This document shows, piece after piece, positions 12,246 through 22,955 of a stretch of 25,905 nt of DNA. Below the pieces are notes generated by a model. That model was not told the DNA's origin and ran no database searches. It worked only from the letters and a program-made list of their open reading frames with translations. The position numbers and the translations under genes are program-made. The number at the start of each line of letters is the position of its first letter. Position 1 is the stretch's first letter. Source of the DNA: Ichthyophonus hoferi (Eukaryota; Opisthokonta; Ichthyosporea; Ichthyophonida; Ichthyophonidae); the NCBI GenBank assembly GCA_002751075.1, contig NAOQ01000402.1, positions 16,968-42,872 on the forward strand. The letters are read 5' to 3'.

Positions 12246-13300
12246 ACTCTACTTTACTATATGTGCGATATAGATATATTATTTTTAAATATCTGCAGGG
12301 AATGCTTGATTAACACCATCAATAATAATAAAAATGTGATGAAAGAAAAGAAACTTCAAAAGAGAAACCCTTTGATATAAAAAACCATAACGATGGTGAT
12401 AAAGAAGACATAAAATATACCTATTAGCTAATAGTGTAGGACCAGTTAATATATAAAACTATAAATACACAGCCATATATATTGGAAATAGGCGTATATA
12501 TAGACATATTTATATAGCCATGAAAAAATAATTGTACACAAAAATAAAGGCATATGCAGCCACATATACTGGGACTTCCACAAGAACAGTTTGTTAGACA
12601 ATGCTTATATACCTAGATCTATTACCACTAAATAATATCATTAGGTGAACAGACTATATTATAAAAAGAACTCAATACTCCAATTAAAAATATACACTCA
12701 AAGTATAATTATGTACAAAATATTGATAACGGTTAACTAAAAAGATACTGCGCAACTATTCATTTTACATTTGGCAATCAAGCAATGCTTTGCACTAAAA
12801 AAAGACAAAAAAAAACAAACAAAAAAAACAATGTATATATCTGTATATTAAAATAAAAATCTCATTCTCTCTGCCTCCCTTTTGATATATCCTCTCATAG
12901 CCACACACATCACATTTTCCCTAAAAACAAACACCCGTACCATCAGTCATTACCACCCCTTCCCCTTCCTTCCCTTGTACCCAACATTCATTTCCTTCAC
13001 TCCTTTTAAACTCTATCATAACAAGCATACATGCATTAAAATAGAAAATTCAAAGAGTGCTAACCTTGCCACCCTCACGTTATACGTTGCCACTTAATAA
13101 TAATCTTATCCATGAAGCCTAGTTCTGGGTAGAAACACGAGCCACAATAGGGATTATGTTTTCTTTTTTAATGTTTATGTTTATAAAAAGGTCTGCAGTA
13201 TTTTGTTAGCTTTCAGTGGAATATAACAATCAATAACACTAACACATTATTATTATTTTTTCCCTATAATCTTCCCATTCTTTCTAACCTAAAACATTTG
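12246..13300. other. Intergenic region upstream of the phosphatase gene
   Basis: AT-rich DNA between the phosphatase start codon and the LYAR gene. It should contain the phosphatase promoter, but no clear TATA box or other site could be fixed. The open frame at 12882-13097 is in a pyrimidine-rich tract and shows no family resemblance. Confidence 0.45.
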
Positions 13301-13305
13301 CTTAT

Positions 13306-13446
13306 AGTTATTTCTCCAGCATTATAGTGTGCTATAAATACTATATAGTGTGTTTGCAGCTATTTTTCCAGCATTATAGTGTGCTATCTATACTATATAG
13401 TGTGTTGCTACATAAATATATAAATATATAAATATATAAATATATG
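13306..13446. repeat. Two-copy 52-bp tandem duplication followed by an (AAATATAT)n run
   Basis: Units at 13306-13357 and 13358-13408 share the core CCAGCATTATAGTGTGCTAT and ACTATATAGTGTGTT with few differences. They are followed directly by four copies of an AAATATAT octamer at 13411-13446. Confidence 0.8.
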
Positions 13447-13767
13447 TTGTTCATGTATATAATACATATACTGTTATGATGTTAAATATACTATTTTATT
13501 TGAGCCCTAGTTTGCCCTATATCCCAACTTAAAATGCTTAGGTATGTCTACGTCACTATGACGGCGTAATTTCTTTGTGAATAGGGAGATTCCCTAACGT
13601 AATTACTATTTAAATTTTATTAAAATGACGAAATATATCATGATTACTCCCCATTTCTTATTGAAACTTTGGATATATATACTTTTTTTTTTGGAATAAT
13701 CAAAAAATGATGTATAAAATGATGTGTGATGCCACAGATCGGCTTGAAGTGGACATATAGGCTACAT

Positions 13768-14270
13768 TTAGGTTGATATTTTTAACCTAAAAAATTTGCA
13801 TTTTTTTCTTTTCATTTTTTCATTATTGTAAAATATTATCCATATATAGTTCATTTTTTTCTTACTTGAATAATTAAAAATCATCATAGCTAGCTTACAT
13901 AGGGATATAAATATGTCAATAAAAGCATTACACCCTCCTAGTGGTAGCCACTGCATTATTAACATTAAATACTGATGTCCAATAAAATCCGCAGAGTTCC
14001 TTGCCTCAATTTTGATATTTTTTTTTAAAAAAACTTCTAATTTTATTATATTATTCAATATCTACAATATTGAGATAAGAGCCTGCTTTAAATTTTGTAT
14101 TTTTCTTGCTATCAAAGCATAAAAATTTGTTGGATTTATTGAAGAACATCCAACGATCCCCATTAGATCGTTCAAGTTTCGAACCAAATTCTGATCTATT
14201 CTACAGAATGGTGTATTATGATTAGATATTAGTTTAAATCTATCCCATCCAATCATAAAGCTACCAATGC
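13768..14270 (-). other. Two adjacent open stretches of unknown nature
   Basis: Minus-strand open stretches of 64 codons (14256-14062) and 96 codons (14058-13768) lie head to tail. Motifs such as RNLNDLMGIVGCSSINPTNF and LPLGGCNAFIDIFISLC look more protein-like than chance in AT-rich DNA, but I recognise no family and see no splice structure. The second part is very Lys/Asn/Phe-rich, which is what AT-rich noncoding DNA also gives. It may be a relic of a mobile element. Confidence 0.2.
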
Positions 14271-14306
14271 GTTATGATTAGTGGCTTATTTTGCACTCGA
14301 ATGGCA

Positions 14307-14318
14307 GTGCACGTGCAC
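14307..14318. promoter_or_regulatory. Perfect 12-bp palindrome containing an E-box, upstream of LYAR
   Basis: GTGCACGTGCAC is perfectly self-complementary and contains CACGTG, the core bound by many bHLH factors such as the Myc/Max family. It lies 130 bases before the LYAR start codon, in a locally GC-richer patch likely to be the promoter. Function is inferred from the sequence only. Confidence 0.4.
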
Positions 14319-14447
14319 ACCGGTTCACAGTGTATCCCCTTTTAATTTAGCTGAAGGTTAATTGCAGTTTATACAGTGCAGGAGTCGTTGAAGTTATAGT
14401 TTATCTATATCTATTAGTCCTTCTTAAGAGTAAACTACGACAGTAAA

Positions 14448-17400
14448 ATGGTTACCTTTATGTGTGATGGCTGCTCCGAGTCACTCAAGAAAAATAAAGT
14501 GGATTCACATTATGCCTGTCGCAATGCCACACTCTCCTGCATTGACTGCAACAAAACCTTCACCAAGCAGACATATGCGGCACATACCTCCTGTGTAACT
14601 GAAGCTGAGCGCTACCAGGTAATTACATCATTATCACTGTTTAGGATATACCGCGTCTGCAACTCCTATATCATGTCTTACTTTTTCTTTCGTGTTGTCC
14701 TTCTTATTGTTTATTCTTTACCTTTATCTTTTTTCTTTTTTTCACACTTTTTGTTAATCCTGTGAAATATGTCTATATGTATTTTCTGGAAGTGGTTTTA
14801 TGTCCCTATCTGCCTTAGGTTAACCCGGCTCAAAATCCAATGCTTCAGCACCTTCTGTTGCTAGCGCTTGTATTATTGCTTTTTTCCTGTTCAATATATC
14901 AACAATTTTTGTACGACCAATATTTATAGATCTTTGGAGTGATAAGGAGACACACAAAATACCAAGAGATATGGGCATTGTGTGAACTACTTACTAGATT
15001 GGGGTATTTTAAAAAGGGAATTATATTTTATGTATAGAATAAATCATATACTGTGCAGTTTATTTGTTTCGATGTTCACCATTGAATTCATAATATCAGG
15101 GTGCACTATATAAAGGATTATCCAGCAAGCAAGTAAAGAAGCAAAGTCAACAGCAGTCTTGGTTGGAAAATGTTCGTGCTGCTCTGGAGAATGGCACTGC
15201 TACAGGTTAGTTTTTGATTGCATTTTTATATTTAATTTGTCACTGTTTCTACCTTTTCAATTTAGTTAGTCCATATAGGAATATTACTTGTAGTATCAAT
15301 TTTCCTACTCATTTCTACTTAATATTTTTATTTATAAAAGAAAGGAAAAGTTAGGTATTTAGCTTTCTCTAAAAATAAGGCCTTTTTCAGATTCCAAGCT
15401 TCGCAATATTCTGGAGAAACTGGCGGACTATGAGAATATTCCAAGGAAGAAGGCCAAGTTCGTGAACTTCTGTGGCAATAGCATGGGGGTATGTTGTCCT
15501 TTGATGGCCTACTATGTATGCATATTCTGTTATTTCTTCTGCTAATACATATGTGTATAGATCCCTCGATGTACTGTGTGAATATTATTACAGTTCATTG
15601 TATGCATTAAAAACATGTGGTATACTGTGCATCATTGAGGTATTATAGTAAGATGTTTCAGAAGAACTAGGTGTACATGTGCTTATGTGCTTATATGTAC
15701 ACGAACATGATCTTAACATATAAAGTACTTGCTATTTTAATAAAAATTGCAATTCCCTGTTTGTACTTTTTTTAAAAGAGCACACTGTAGGCCTATATAT
15801 GGCATGAGCCCTGGAACTCAGCTGGCCACAGCTTTCCATTCCTATTACCTCTTTCGTGGCTCGCTTTATTTCTCTTCTGCCTCAGCTTCCTTAACTCCAT
15901 CCCGTTGTCTGCTTTTTTAACTATGAAAATACATGCATGTCAATCGTAAATATGAACAAATTATCAATATCACTAACATGTATACCACTTTGGTATTTAT
16001 ATAGGTGAGAGACACCAAATTGATTGAGCAAGTGTTTGATGAATACATTAACAAGGCATTTACCCAGCCTGAGAAGTAAGTACTTAAACATATTTTTGTT
16101 TTGCCATGAATGTGAATGTTTATATTGGTGCCTCTCTATATGTCTATACTACTGTATAGCTATAAGCTACGTTTTTTGCCATCTTTTCCTTTCATTGTGT
16201 TCCCTTTATCTATCTTTGTTTTTCTTCATTTCTTTACATGGGCATCATACAACATGGGCATGACTTTACTCGTACTCTCTATGCATATATGTATGTGTAA
16301 TCGAACCTATCGTCACGGATGACCCCGTACATCATTCAACCTCCCCCACTCACTTCCTTCATTCTTTATCTATGTTTGTCAGGTTTTTTTATATGCTATT
16401 GAACTCGTGACTTGCATGATGTGTACTATCTAGTAGAGCCAATGCATCTATTTTTTTAACTGAGAGTGAGAAAACAGTGAGATAAATAAACAAAATGGAA
16501 TGAGAAAGAGATGAAATAATCTAGCCGGAAAATGTAATAGCAAAGGATATGATGAGTTATGAAGTTAGCGAGGTTTTACTCTTCAAGTGCAGTTTAAGGT
16601 ATATATAACAATCTTTCTTTTGATTAACAATCCGCTTCATTCCCTTCAGGGTTGAAGAAAAGGTAGTTCCCAAGAAAGAAACCAAGCCCGTGTCGTCTTC
16701 TTCAGAGAGTTCAAGTTCGGAATCCGAGAGTGAAGATGAGAAGTCCAAGGCAAAGAAGACAAAAAAGAATAAGAAAGTAACTAAAACGACAAAGAAAGAG
16801 TCATCTAGTTCAGATTCTGAGAGTGAGAGTGAGGAGGAGGAGCCTAAAAAGAAAAATGCTAAAATAGTAAAGGAGACAAAGAAAGGAAAGAAATCGGAAA
16901 AGAAGGTAAAGAAGGAGAGCTCTTCTGAAAGTGAAAGTGAAGAGGATAAACCTAAGGTGGAAAAGGAGACGAAGAAAGGAAAGAAATCGGAAAAGAAGGT
17001 AAAGAAAGAGAGCTCTTCTGAGAGTGAAAGTGAAGAGGAGAAGCCTAAGGTAGAAAAGGAGACGAAGAAAGGAAAGAAATCGGAAAAGAAGGTAAAGAAA
17101 GAGAGCTCTTCTGAGAGTGAGAGTGAAGAAGAGGAGCCTAAGAAGAAAAGGGCTAAGATAGAAAAAGAGACGAAAGGAAAGAAATCTGAAAAGAAGGTAA
17201 AGAAGGAGAGCTCTTCTGAGAGTGAGAGTGAGAGTGAATCAGATAGCGACAGTGATGAGAAAGAGTCTAATGAAGACAAGGCCAAGGTGGCAGTCAATGC
17301 GACAGGCAAAAAACTCAGAAACAGAAAGGCTGAGAGGCAGGCAACTGCCGATAAGAAAGCCAAACTTGAGGAGGAGAAAGAAAAAGCCAAAAAACGCAAA

Positions 17401-17709
17401 GCCGAAGATTCAGATTCAGATTCAGACGCTAGCCCTCCCGCTAAAAAAAAGAAGACCGATAAGAAGGAAAAGAAGGTAGCAGAGGTTAAAAAGAGCTTTG
17501 ATTGGGAAGCTAAGATTCGTGCTGCTATTGAAACTGCTCCCAAGGGAGAGGGTGCTTCATACAAGAAAGTTCGCTCAGCTGTTGTCAAGGATTACTTGAA
17601 GACAATGGGGGAAAAGGGAATGACAAAGAAGCAGCTTAATAAGGTGTTTATTAAGAATATCGAAGGAAAAGCATTTTCCCTTAATGGAACCACCCTCAGT
17701 CTTGTTTAG
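14448..17709 (+). CDS. LYAR: LYAR-type nucleolar zinc-finger protein
   Basis: Five exons (14448-14618, 15100-15205, 15391-15488, 16005-16075, 16650-17709) join in frame across GT...AG introns, giving 501 residues against 379 in human. The N-terminus carries two LYAR-type C2HC fingers: Cys6, Cys9, His21, Cys24, then Cys31, Cys34, His46, Cys49, including the family's LSCIDC. Around residue 110 is IPRKKAKFVNFCGNSM, close to human VPRKKAKFQNWMKNSL. Residues from about 150 to 425 are a low-complexity Lys/Glu/Ser region with tandem repeats and many acidic-serine sites suited to casein kinase 2. The C-terminus, from FDWEAKIRAAIETAP to the end, matches the conserved winged-helix-like LYAR tail (human FNWKGTIKAILKQAP). 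In animals LYAR is nucleolar and supports pre-rRNA processing and growth-linked gene regulation. The start ATG has an upstream in-frame context with no better alternative. The extra length comes almost entirely from the repeat region. Confidence 0.95.
16798..17280 (+). repeat. In-frame tandem repeats in the LYAR last exon
   Basis: Five units begin at about 16798, 16915, 17008, 17101 and 17206. Each reads as KKESSSESESEE followed by a Lys/Glu block ending GKKSEKKV. Spacing is 117, 93, 93 and 105 bases, always a multiple of three. The central units are nearly identical at the DNA level, which points to recent duplication by slippage or unequal crossing-over. Confidence 0.92.
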
Positions 17710-17829
17710 GGATATGTTACCTAGTTTTGTATGTATGAATTTATGTTAAAAATGAAACCATGACGTGATCTTATACGCTATTAAATTTGGTACTATTTAC
17801 AATTGTCTGTGTATAATAGATATATTGGA

Positions 17830-17835
17830 AATAAA
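17830..17835 (+). terminator. Candidate polyadenylation signal of LYAR
   Basis: AATAAA lies 121 bases after the LYAR stop codon, in an AT-rich context and followed by a T/G-rich stretch (GTTTCATACATTTGTTC). It is the first canonical hexamer downstream. Confidence 0.6.
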
Positions 17836-17839
17836 TGTT

Positions 17840-19110
17840 TCATACATTTGTTCACATTGAATTAGAAACGAACACAATCATCTATTTTTTAACAATAATA
17901 AACTAGATATAAATATTATGCATAGATTGCGATTTGGGTCCAAATGGGCATGTAAATGTATAGAATAAAAGTATGTCAGGCCCTATTTGTGGCATCCATT
18001 ACATATTTAACGACTAGTAGGCCTATCTTTCAGAAAGAAGGGGAAAAAAAAGAGAAAATATTCCTCACTCCCCCCGCATATCTATTGTATCTTGGCCTGT
18101 CAAGTGATACAAAGTGGGTCAGAACGTACTATATAATAAGAGTCAGCAGTGAATGTCGATCAATCTTCAAATTATCCATGACTGCATATGCCATTGCTTA
18201 AACATACTAGTCATTATCTGCTCATGCAGTCCAAGATATTAAATTCTTCTGCGGAATATTTCCTGCCTCTGATGTAGGCTAAATACATAGAAGATTGATT
18301 GGCACTATCTATCCCATGGATTGGAATTACCAAAGAAGAGGGACAACGTTGCTCGTGCAGAAGGTATCAAATATCTTATTTTTAGAATATTGCATCACCA
18401 TAATTCTTGTTTTTCGCCAAGATAGCAATATCTTTCCCTGTAGATTAACAAAAAACAAACAAACGTTTTGAAAACGTTCTAGCTGAAAACATCTGACAGA
18501 TAGATCATCTTGGATTGCCATTAGCACTTATTTTCTGTAATAATAATACTGATAATAATATTAATATTGCTCGTAGCATTTATTTTCTGTAATGGCTTGA
18601 ACATGAGTCATGCCATCATATGTTAAAACAATAATGCAATCTAACTACCAGACCACCAGCAACAATAAATATTATTCCAAAATGATTGTGATAGTAGTAT
18701 GATATATTGCAACTCATCATTTTTCTACTCATGCATTGGCAGCAATAGCATATACTCCATTATGAGATTATTTGTTTATACCTTCATGACAATATAATAT
18801 CAAAATAATATTTTAGATTTTAGTAGTGACTTAACAGGAAAAGTATAAGATAACTGGTAGCACTAACTTAGGCAACCAAGCTTGCAATGCAGCCAAATTA
18901 ATGTCTTTGGTTATTGTACAATTAATACTCTAGTGCCAAAGATATCAACTCTAGGTAAAACAACCACCATTACACTATATAATATATGTAGTACAGTACA
19001 GTAGTATAAAGTATGACTTAATACTAGTTATTTAATACTTAATATACACAATATTAATAATTTTAGCTATTATGCAATAAATTTCTATCAGAAACTGTGT
19101 TAGTTCTATT
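17840..19110. other. AT-rich intergenic stretch, no gene seen
   Basis: No coding region supported. A short direct repeat (AGCA[C/T]TTATTTTCTGTAAT) occurs at about 18524 and 18575. Open frames at 17956-18201 and 18327-18527 show no motif. Confidence 0.5.
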
Positions 19111-19114
19111 GACT

Positions 19115-19527
19115 TGTACACAGCTTTTATACTCCATTTCATTGCCAGTGTTAACTTTCTAGTTAACACCAATGTTGTCAAGTTCAATAACTTTAATGGG
19201 GCCATCATAAATATTTATAATAGCTAATCCAACTCATGATAGATCACATATACCCACTAGAATTGTATGATTTCACTACAATACTTAAATATTATTATGT
19301 CCCTATTTAGATGGTGAATTAACCCATTTCCTCATTGATGTAATAGTGTTCGTATACTGCATACTATGACAAGAACCGATATATTTATGATAGAATGGTA
19401 TTTGATTAACTGAAATAAAAGACATTATCCAAATAAACAATTATGCAATAAATCACTATGCAACAACCTATTGTCTTAAGCCATGATCAAGCTTTCCTAT
19501 TCATCTGTGGTTTGGGATCTTGTTACA
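19115..19527 (-). repeat. LTR-like direct repeat, left copy (3' LTR of the copia element)
   Basis: Aligns over its whole length with 20720-21132 at a constant offset of 1605 bases, for example TTAAATATTATTATGTC and GATGTAATAGTGTTC. The inner boundary on the minus strand begins TGTAACAAGATC. The outer boundary is less certain because similarity fades gradually. Confidence 0.8.
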
Positions 19528-19866
19528 CTCCCATCAGCTGTAATTTTAGAGAGTCAAAAGAAACAAAAACAGATCATTGCCACATTGATGCACCCATATG
19601 GATGTTTTCTCAGATACTATCCAGAGTATTTATTGCATATGGTTGTTGACTGTTTGGAATAGTCCAGGTCTGAATGGCTTGGCCAAACATTCAGCAACTT
19701 GATCTATGGATGAGACACTTCTGACTTCAATTTCATTATTGGTTACCACTTCCCTGATGTAATGAAAATGAACAGTAATATAGCGTATGTTTTTAGGAAC
19801 ACATGTCTTGTTGCATAGTCATATGGCACTCATGTTATCGCCATACAATGGCACTCTCCTAGTGTC

Positions 19867-20674
19867 AAAAAAAAAAACTGCATATGAGTATCATATGAGG
19901 TGGACGAGTCCAGGCTTGAAAACATGTCCTTGTTTGTCTGAATTTGTAGGCATTGACAGTTGTTCTGGAAACATGGGCACATCTAGGTAGCTGCACAGGT
20001 AAGCAGCTTTTATATCTAGTTGTTCTAAGTCATACCTGCAAGATCCTGCTATGCTCAGCTGGAGTTTAATGTTCACAAATGAGTACACAGAGCTCAAAAT
20101 AATGTGGTAGTCCACATTCAATTTTTCTTTTAACCCCCGTGCTACAAGGTGTGGCTTGAATTCAACTTCTAATTGAGGGGTAGCCATAAGTGGGATGTAT
20201 GTAGGGCCACCTCTTGTTGTTAAAGGGACATACTTTGATCTCTCCTGTGTATCAAATGGTCCTGCCACATGCTCTCCCATAAACTCAGGGAGGTCTATAG
20301 GCTGCATATTGGTGGCCAGAGTGGGGAACATGGCGGTGATGTGGGAGGACTCATCTCAGTTTTTCTTGTAACCCCTGTGCTACAAGGTGGGGCTTATAAC
20401 ACAGGGGGTATAAGAAAAACTGGACTATTACAATATTTTGAGCTCTGTGGGTTCATTTGTGAAGAATTAGACTCCAGCTGAGCATAGCAGGATCTCATGA
20501 GTATGACCTAGAACAACTAGACATAAAGGCTGCTTACCTACACAGCTACCTAGATGTGTCCAAGTTTCTAGGACAACCATCAATGCCTGCAAATGAAATT
20601 CAGACAAATGAGGACACGTTTTCAAGCCTGGACTCATCCACCTCACAGGATACTCAGATGCAGTTTTTTTTTTT
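19867..20674. repeat. Large inverted duplication inside the copia element
   Basis: Left arm 19867-20141 and right arm about 20400-20674 are imperfect reverse complements of each other, from an A-run on the left to a T-run on the right. Both arms carry the reverse-transcriptase region in opposite orientations, separated by about 260 bases. The arms could fold into a long stem. Confidence 0.88.
20358..20422. repeat. Hairpin at the centre of the inverted duplication
   Basis: AGTTTTTCTTGTAACCCCTG at 20358 pairs with its near-perfect reverse complement ending at 20422, around a 22-base loop. The left half is a further direct copy of about 20120-20160, so this segment is present three times, twice direct and once inverted. 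Confidence 0.85.
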
Positions 20675-20719
20675 GGTTTGTGTTTCCATATGTGTGGGCA
20701 GGGGTTCTTCACTATTTGA

Positions 20720-21132
20720 TTTTTGTTTCTTCTATACTTTGCTTTATTGCCAGTGTTCAACATTCTAGTTAAAGCTAGGGTTGTTAAGTTCAATAACTTA
20801 ACTGGAGCCAATCATAAATATTCATATTAGCCAATGCAATTCACAATAGGTCACAGAGACCTACTAGAATTGTCTGATCTTACCACAATAATTAAATATT
20901 ATTATGTCTCTATTTAGATGGCGAATTAACTCATTTCCTCACTGATGTAATAGTGTTCATATACTGTATAGTATGACAAGAATCAATTTACTTATCATAG
21001 AATGTTATTTGATTAACTAAAATTAAAGATATTATCCAATTAAAAAAATGCAATAAATCACTATGTAACAACCCATTATCTTGAGCCACAATTGAACCTT
21101 CTTATTCATCTGTAATTAATGATCTTATAGCA
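20720..21132 (-). repeat. LTR-like direct repeat, right copy (5' LTR of the copia element)
   Basis: Partner of 19115-19527. The core from 20754 to 21132 is exactly as long (379 bases) as its partner core 19149-19527. Flanks ATTTC (left of 19141) and ATTCC (right of 21132) could be an eroded 5-bp target duplication, but only if the outer LTR edge is placed at 19141; this is unsure. Confidence 0.8.
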
Positions 21133-21160
21133 ATTCCTAAATAGCATTTAACTAACGAAT

Positions 21161-21458
21161 ACAGTAATGATGTGCTATATATAGTACAAAATAAACGAGC
21201 TTAACCAATTACTACCCTTATAATTTGGTTAGGCCAATCGTGTGAAGAGTTACAACTGATTTTTTATTACTAATTAAATCTAATGAATAGTTTTATGTGA
21301 TTGTTTGGGTACAGCAATAATGTATCATATATAGTTAAAAATAAACCAACTCAACTAAATACTACATTACTAATTTGGTTAGGCCAATCACATGAAGAAC
21401 TATAATTGATTTTACAATTACTAGATATATGTAATGAATAGTTTTATGTCATTGGAGT
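21161..21458. repeat. Two-copy tandem repeat of about 150 bp
   Basis: Units at 21161-21310 and 21311-21458 both contain AATTTGGTTAGGCCAATC and AATGAATAGTTTTATGT, each starting with ACAG[T/C]AAT. They begin about 30 bases beyond the right copia LTR and show no coding potential. Confidence 0.85.
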
Positions 21459-21825
21459 ATAACTACATTATGACTATGTGAGAGAACAACAGCAATAGTT
21501 ATAAAATGATGTACAACAATAATACAACACATAAAGTAATGCATTATACTATTAGATTGTAACTATACTATGACTATATGTGAGTAGAATAATAATACAA
21601 TATAAAATGATATACCATTATTAGATTATAGCTATACTATCCTTATATAGGAGTACAATATTAATACAATATAAAATAATGTATCATAATATGAGATAGT
21701 AAATATACTATAATTGTATGGGAGTAGAACAATAATACAATATAAAGTAATGTATTATACTGTTAGGTTAGATTGCAATTATATCATAACTATATATGAG
21801 TACAGCAATAGCATAACATTGTTAG
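21459..21825. repeat. Tandem array of about five degenerate 75-bp units
   Basis: Successive units share a pattern like GTAACTATACTATGACTATA, then GAGTAGAATAATAATACAAT and ATAAAATGATGTA. Divergence between units is considerable. The array continues directly from the 150-bp repeats. Confidence 0.75.
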
Positions 21826-22204
21826 CATATACATACACTATAGCATGCAGACCATAAACATAAACATATCTTGAATTACATTCAGTACACTCACCCTGCC
21901 AAATTACATATTATAATACATACAACACAACCTTTTCTATACCAGTATTGGTGTTGTATAATTCATGCAGGCCCATACAAATATGAGTGACACCCACCAA
22001 AGTTGTCTTCCTGGTGCTGGGGAAAACTGATTTCCCAAAAGCTGGAATCCCTCAGGTTGCTAGAGCACTCATGAGTGGTATGGCTGATTCCTGGATGGTC
22101 AGAATGGAACTGACAAAAATGGTACCAGTTGTATTGATGATGTTGTACCTCTCTTGACTCTCTATCATCATGAATGATTGTAGGAAGCTAGAAGAATATT
22201 AGCA

Positions 22205-22325
22205 GGAGAAAAACCCTTATTTCTCTATTCAACTTTGCTATCAAAATCCAAATGGGTAAACATTGAGAAGAGGATGTTCCAGGTCATTAAGGAATTCAAC
22301 ATGGCCTTCATGTTGTTCAAATGTA
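22205..22325 (+). mobile_element. Weak Ty3/gypsy RNase H remnant
   Basis: The plus strand reads SKSKWVNIEKRMFQVIKEF, which resembles the family's RNase H block around YANIEREMLAVVF. Only a short piece is recognisable and no LTRs or other domains were found, so it is an old, broken fragment. The GC-richer DNA from about 21960 may belong to the same fossil. Confidence 0.4.
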
Positions 22326-22329
22326 TATA

Positions 22330-22950
22330 TATATAATAGCAGCCTTTTAATCTTATGCAGTAAAATTGTAAAAGGGTGTATGCTTTAGTGATATTATCCA
22401 CTGGGCATTATAATTGGGCTTAGGTGATCCATTAGCACCAATTAAATTTAAAGCTCAAGGTTTTCTGGTAACCATTTTCTGTTAGTTCCTGGCCACCTTA
22501 ATTTGATCAACAATTTCCTACACTAACCATCCCTAAAAAGCACATATGTAAATAAATACTCAATGTACACCACTTGTTAACCATCAGGAAGCTCAAAAGG
22601 AACTATGCATCTTGTCTTGGAGAAGTTTTCCTCTATTTTTTTTTTCTGTTATTCTTCTAATAAAAGGCAAGCAATTTAAACTATTCAAGCATGCTAGATA
22701 TATTGCTTGAAATAATGCATTGCAATATAATGGTGAAATGCAAAAGCTAAATGCTGGACGCAGTCACATGGGCCTTACCAATATAGGATGACAATTCAAG
22801 TCTCAGTATGAGCATACTTTTCATTCCACCTTGGTATTTAAGTATTATTTATTACTTTTAACTTTGGCTTGGTTAATAGGAGGATGTACCAGACCAATCC
22901 CAGATTCTGTTTACCAGTTCCCTAGTTTCCCAAGGAGGTCAGCATTTTCA
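22330..22950. other. Gene-free stretch, nothing assigned
   Basis: AT-rich DNA with a short (AT)n run at its left edge. A weak match to tRNA promoter boxes at about 22753-22800 was seen but not accepted. No open frame of note. Confidence 0.45.
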
Positions 22951-22955
22951 TGTGT

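Larger units (their letters stand above)
19115..21132 (-). mobile_element. Broken Ty1/copia LTR retroelement with an inverted-duplicated interior
   Basis: Two direct long repeats (19115-19527 and 20720-21132) flank about 1.2 kb. Minus-strand reading of the interior gives copia reverse-transcriptase sequence (HLVARGLKEKLNVDY, LEQLDIKAAYL) and, nearer the left repeat, the end of RNase H (VHFHYIREVV and IDQVAECLAKPF, like the family's HYHFVRE and DQLADILTKPL). The order RT, RNase H, purine-rich GATGGGAG, then left repeat is right for a minus-strand copia, making the left repeat the 3' LTR. Gag, protease and integrase were not seen. It carries several breaks and looks old, since the two LTRs differ at roughly one position in six by eye. 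Confidence 0.82.

Noticed and set aside
16557-17588. 343-codon open frame antisense to the last LYAR exon
   Set aside because: It is the shadow of the Lys/Glu/Ser repeat region: reversed GAA/AAG/AGT codons give Phe/Leu/Ser without stops. It has no motif.
22745-22810. tRNA-like A and B boxes (GACGCAGTCACATGGG and ATTCAAGTCT), possible SINE head
   Set aside because: The T-arm and acceptor stems do not pair and no SINE tail is evident. The match is too weak to annotate.
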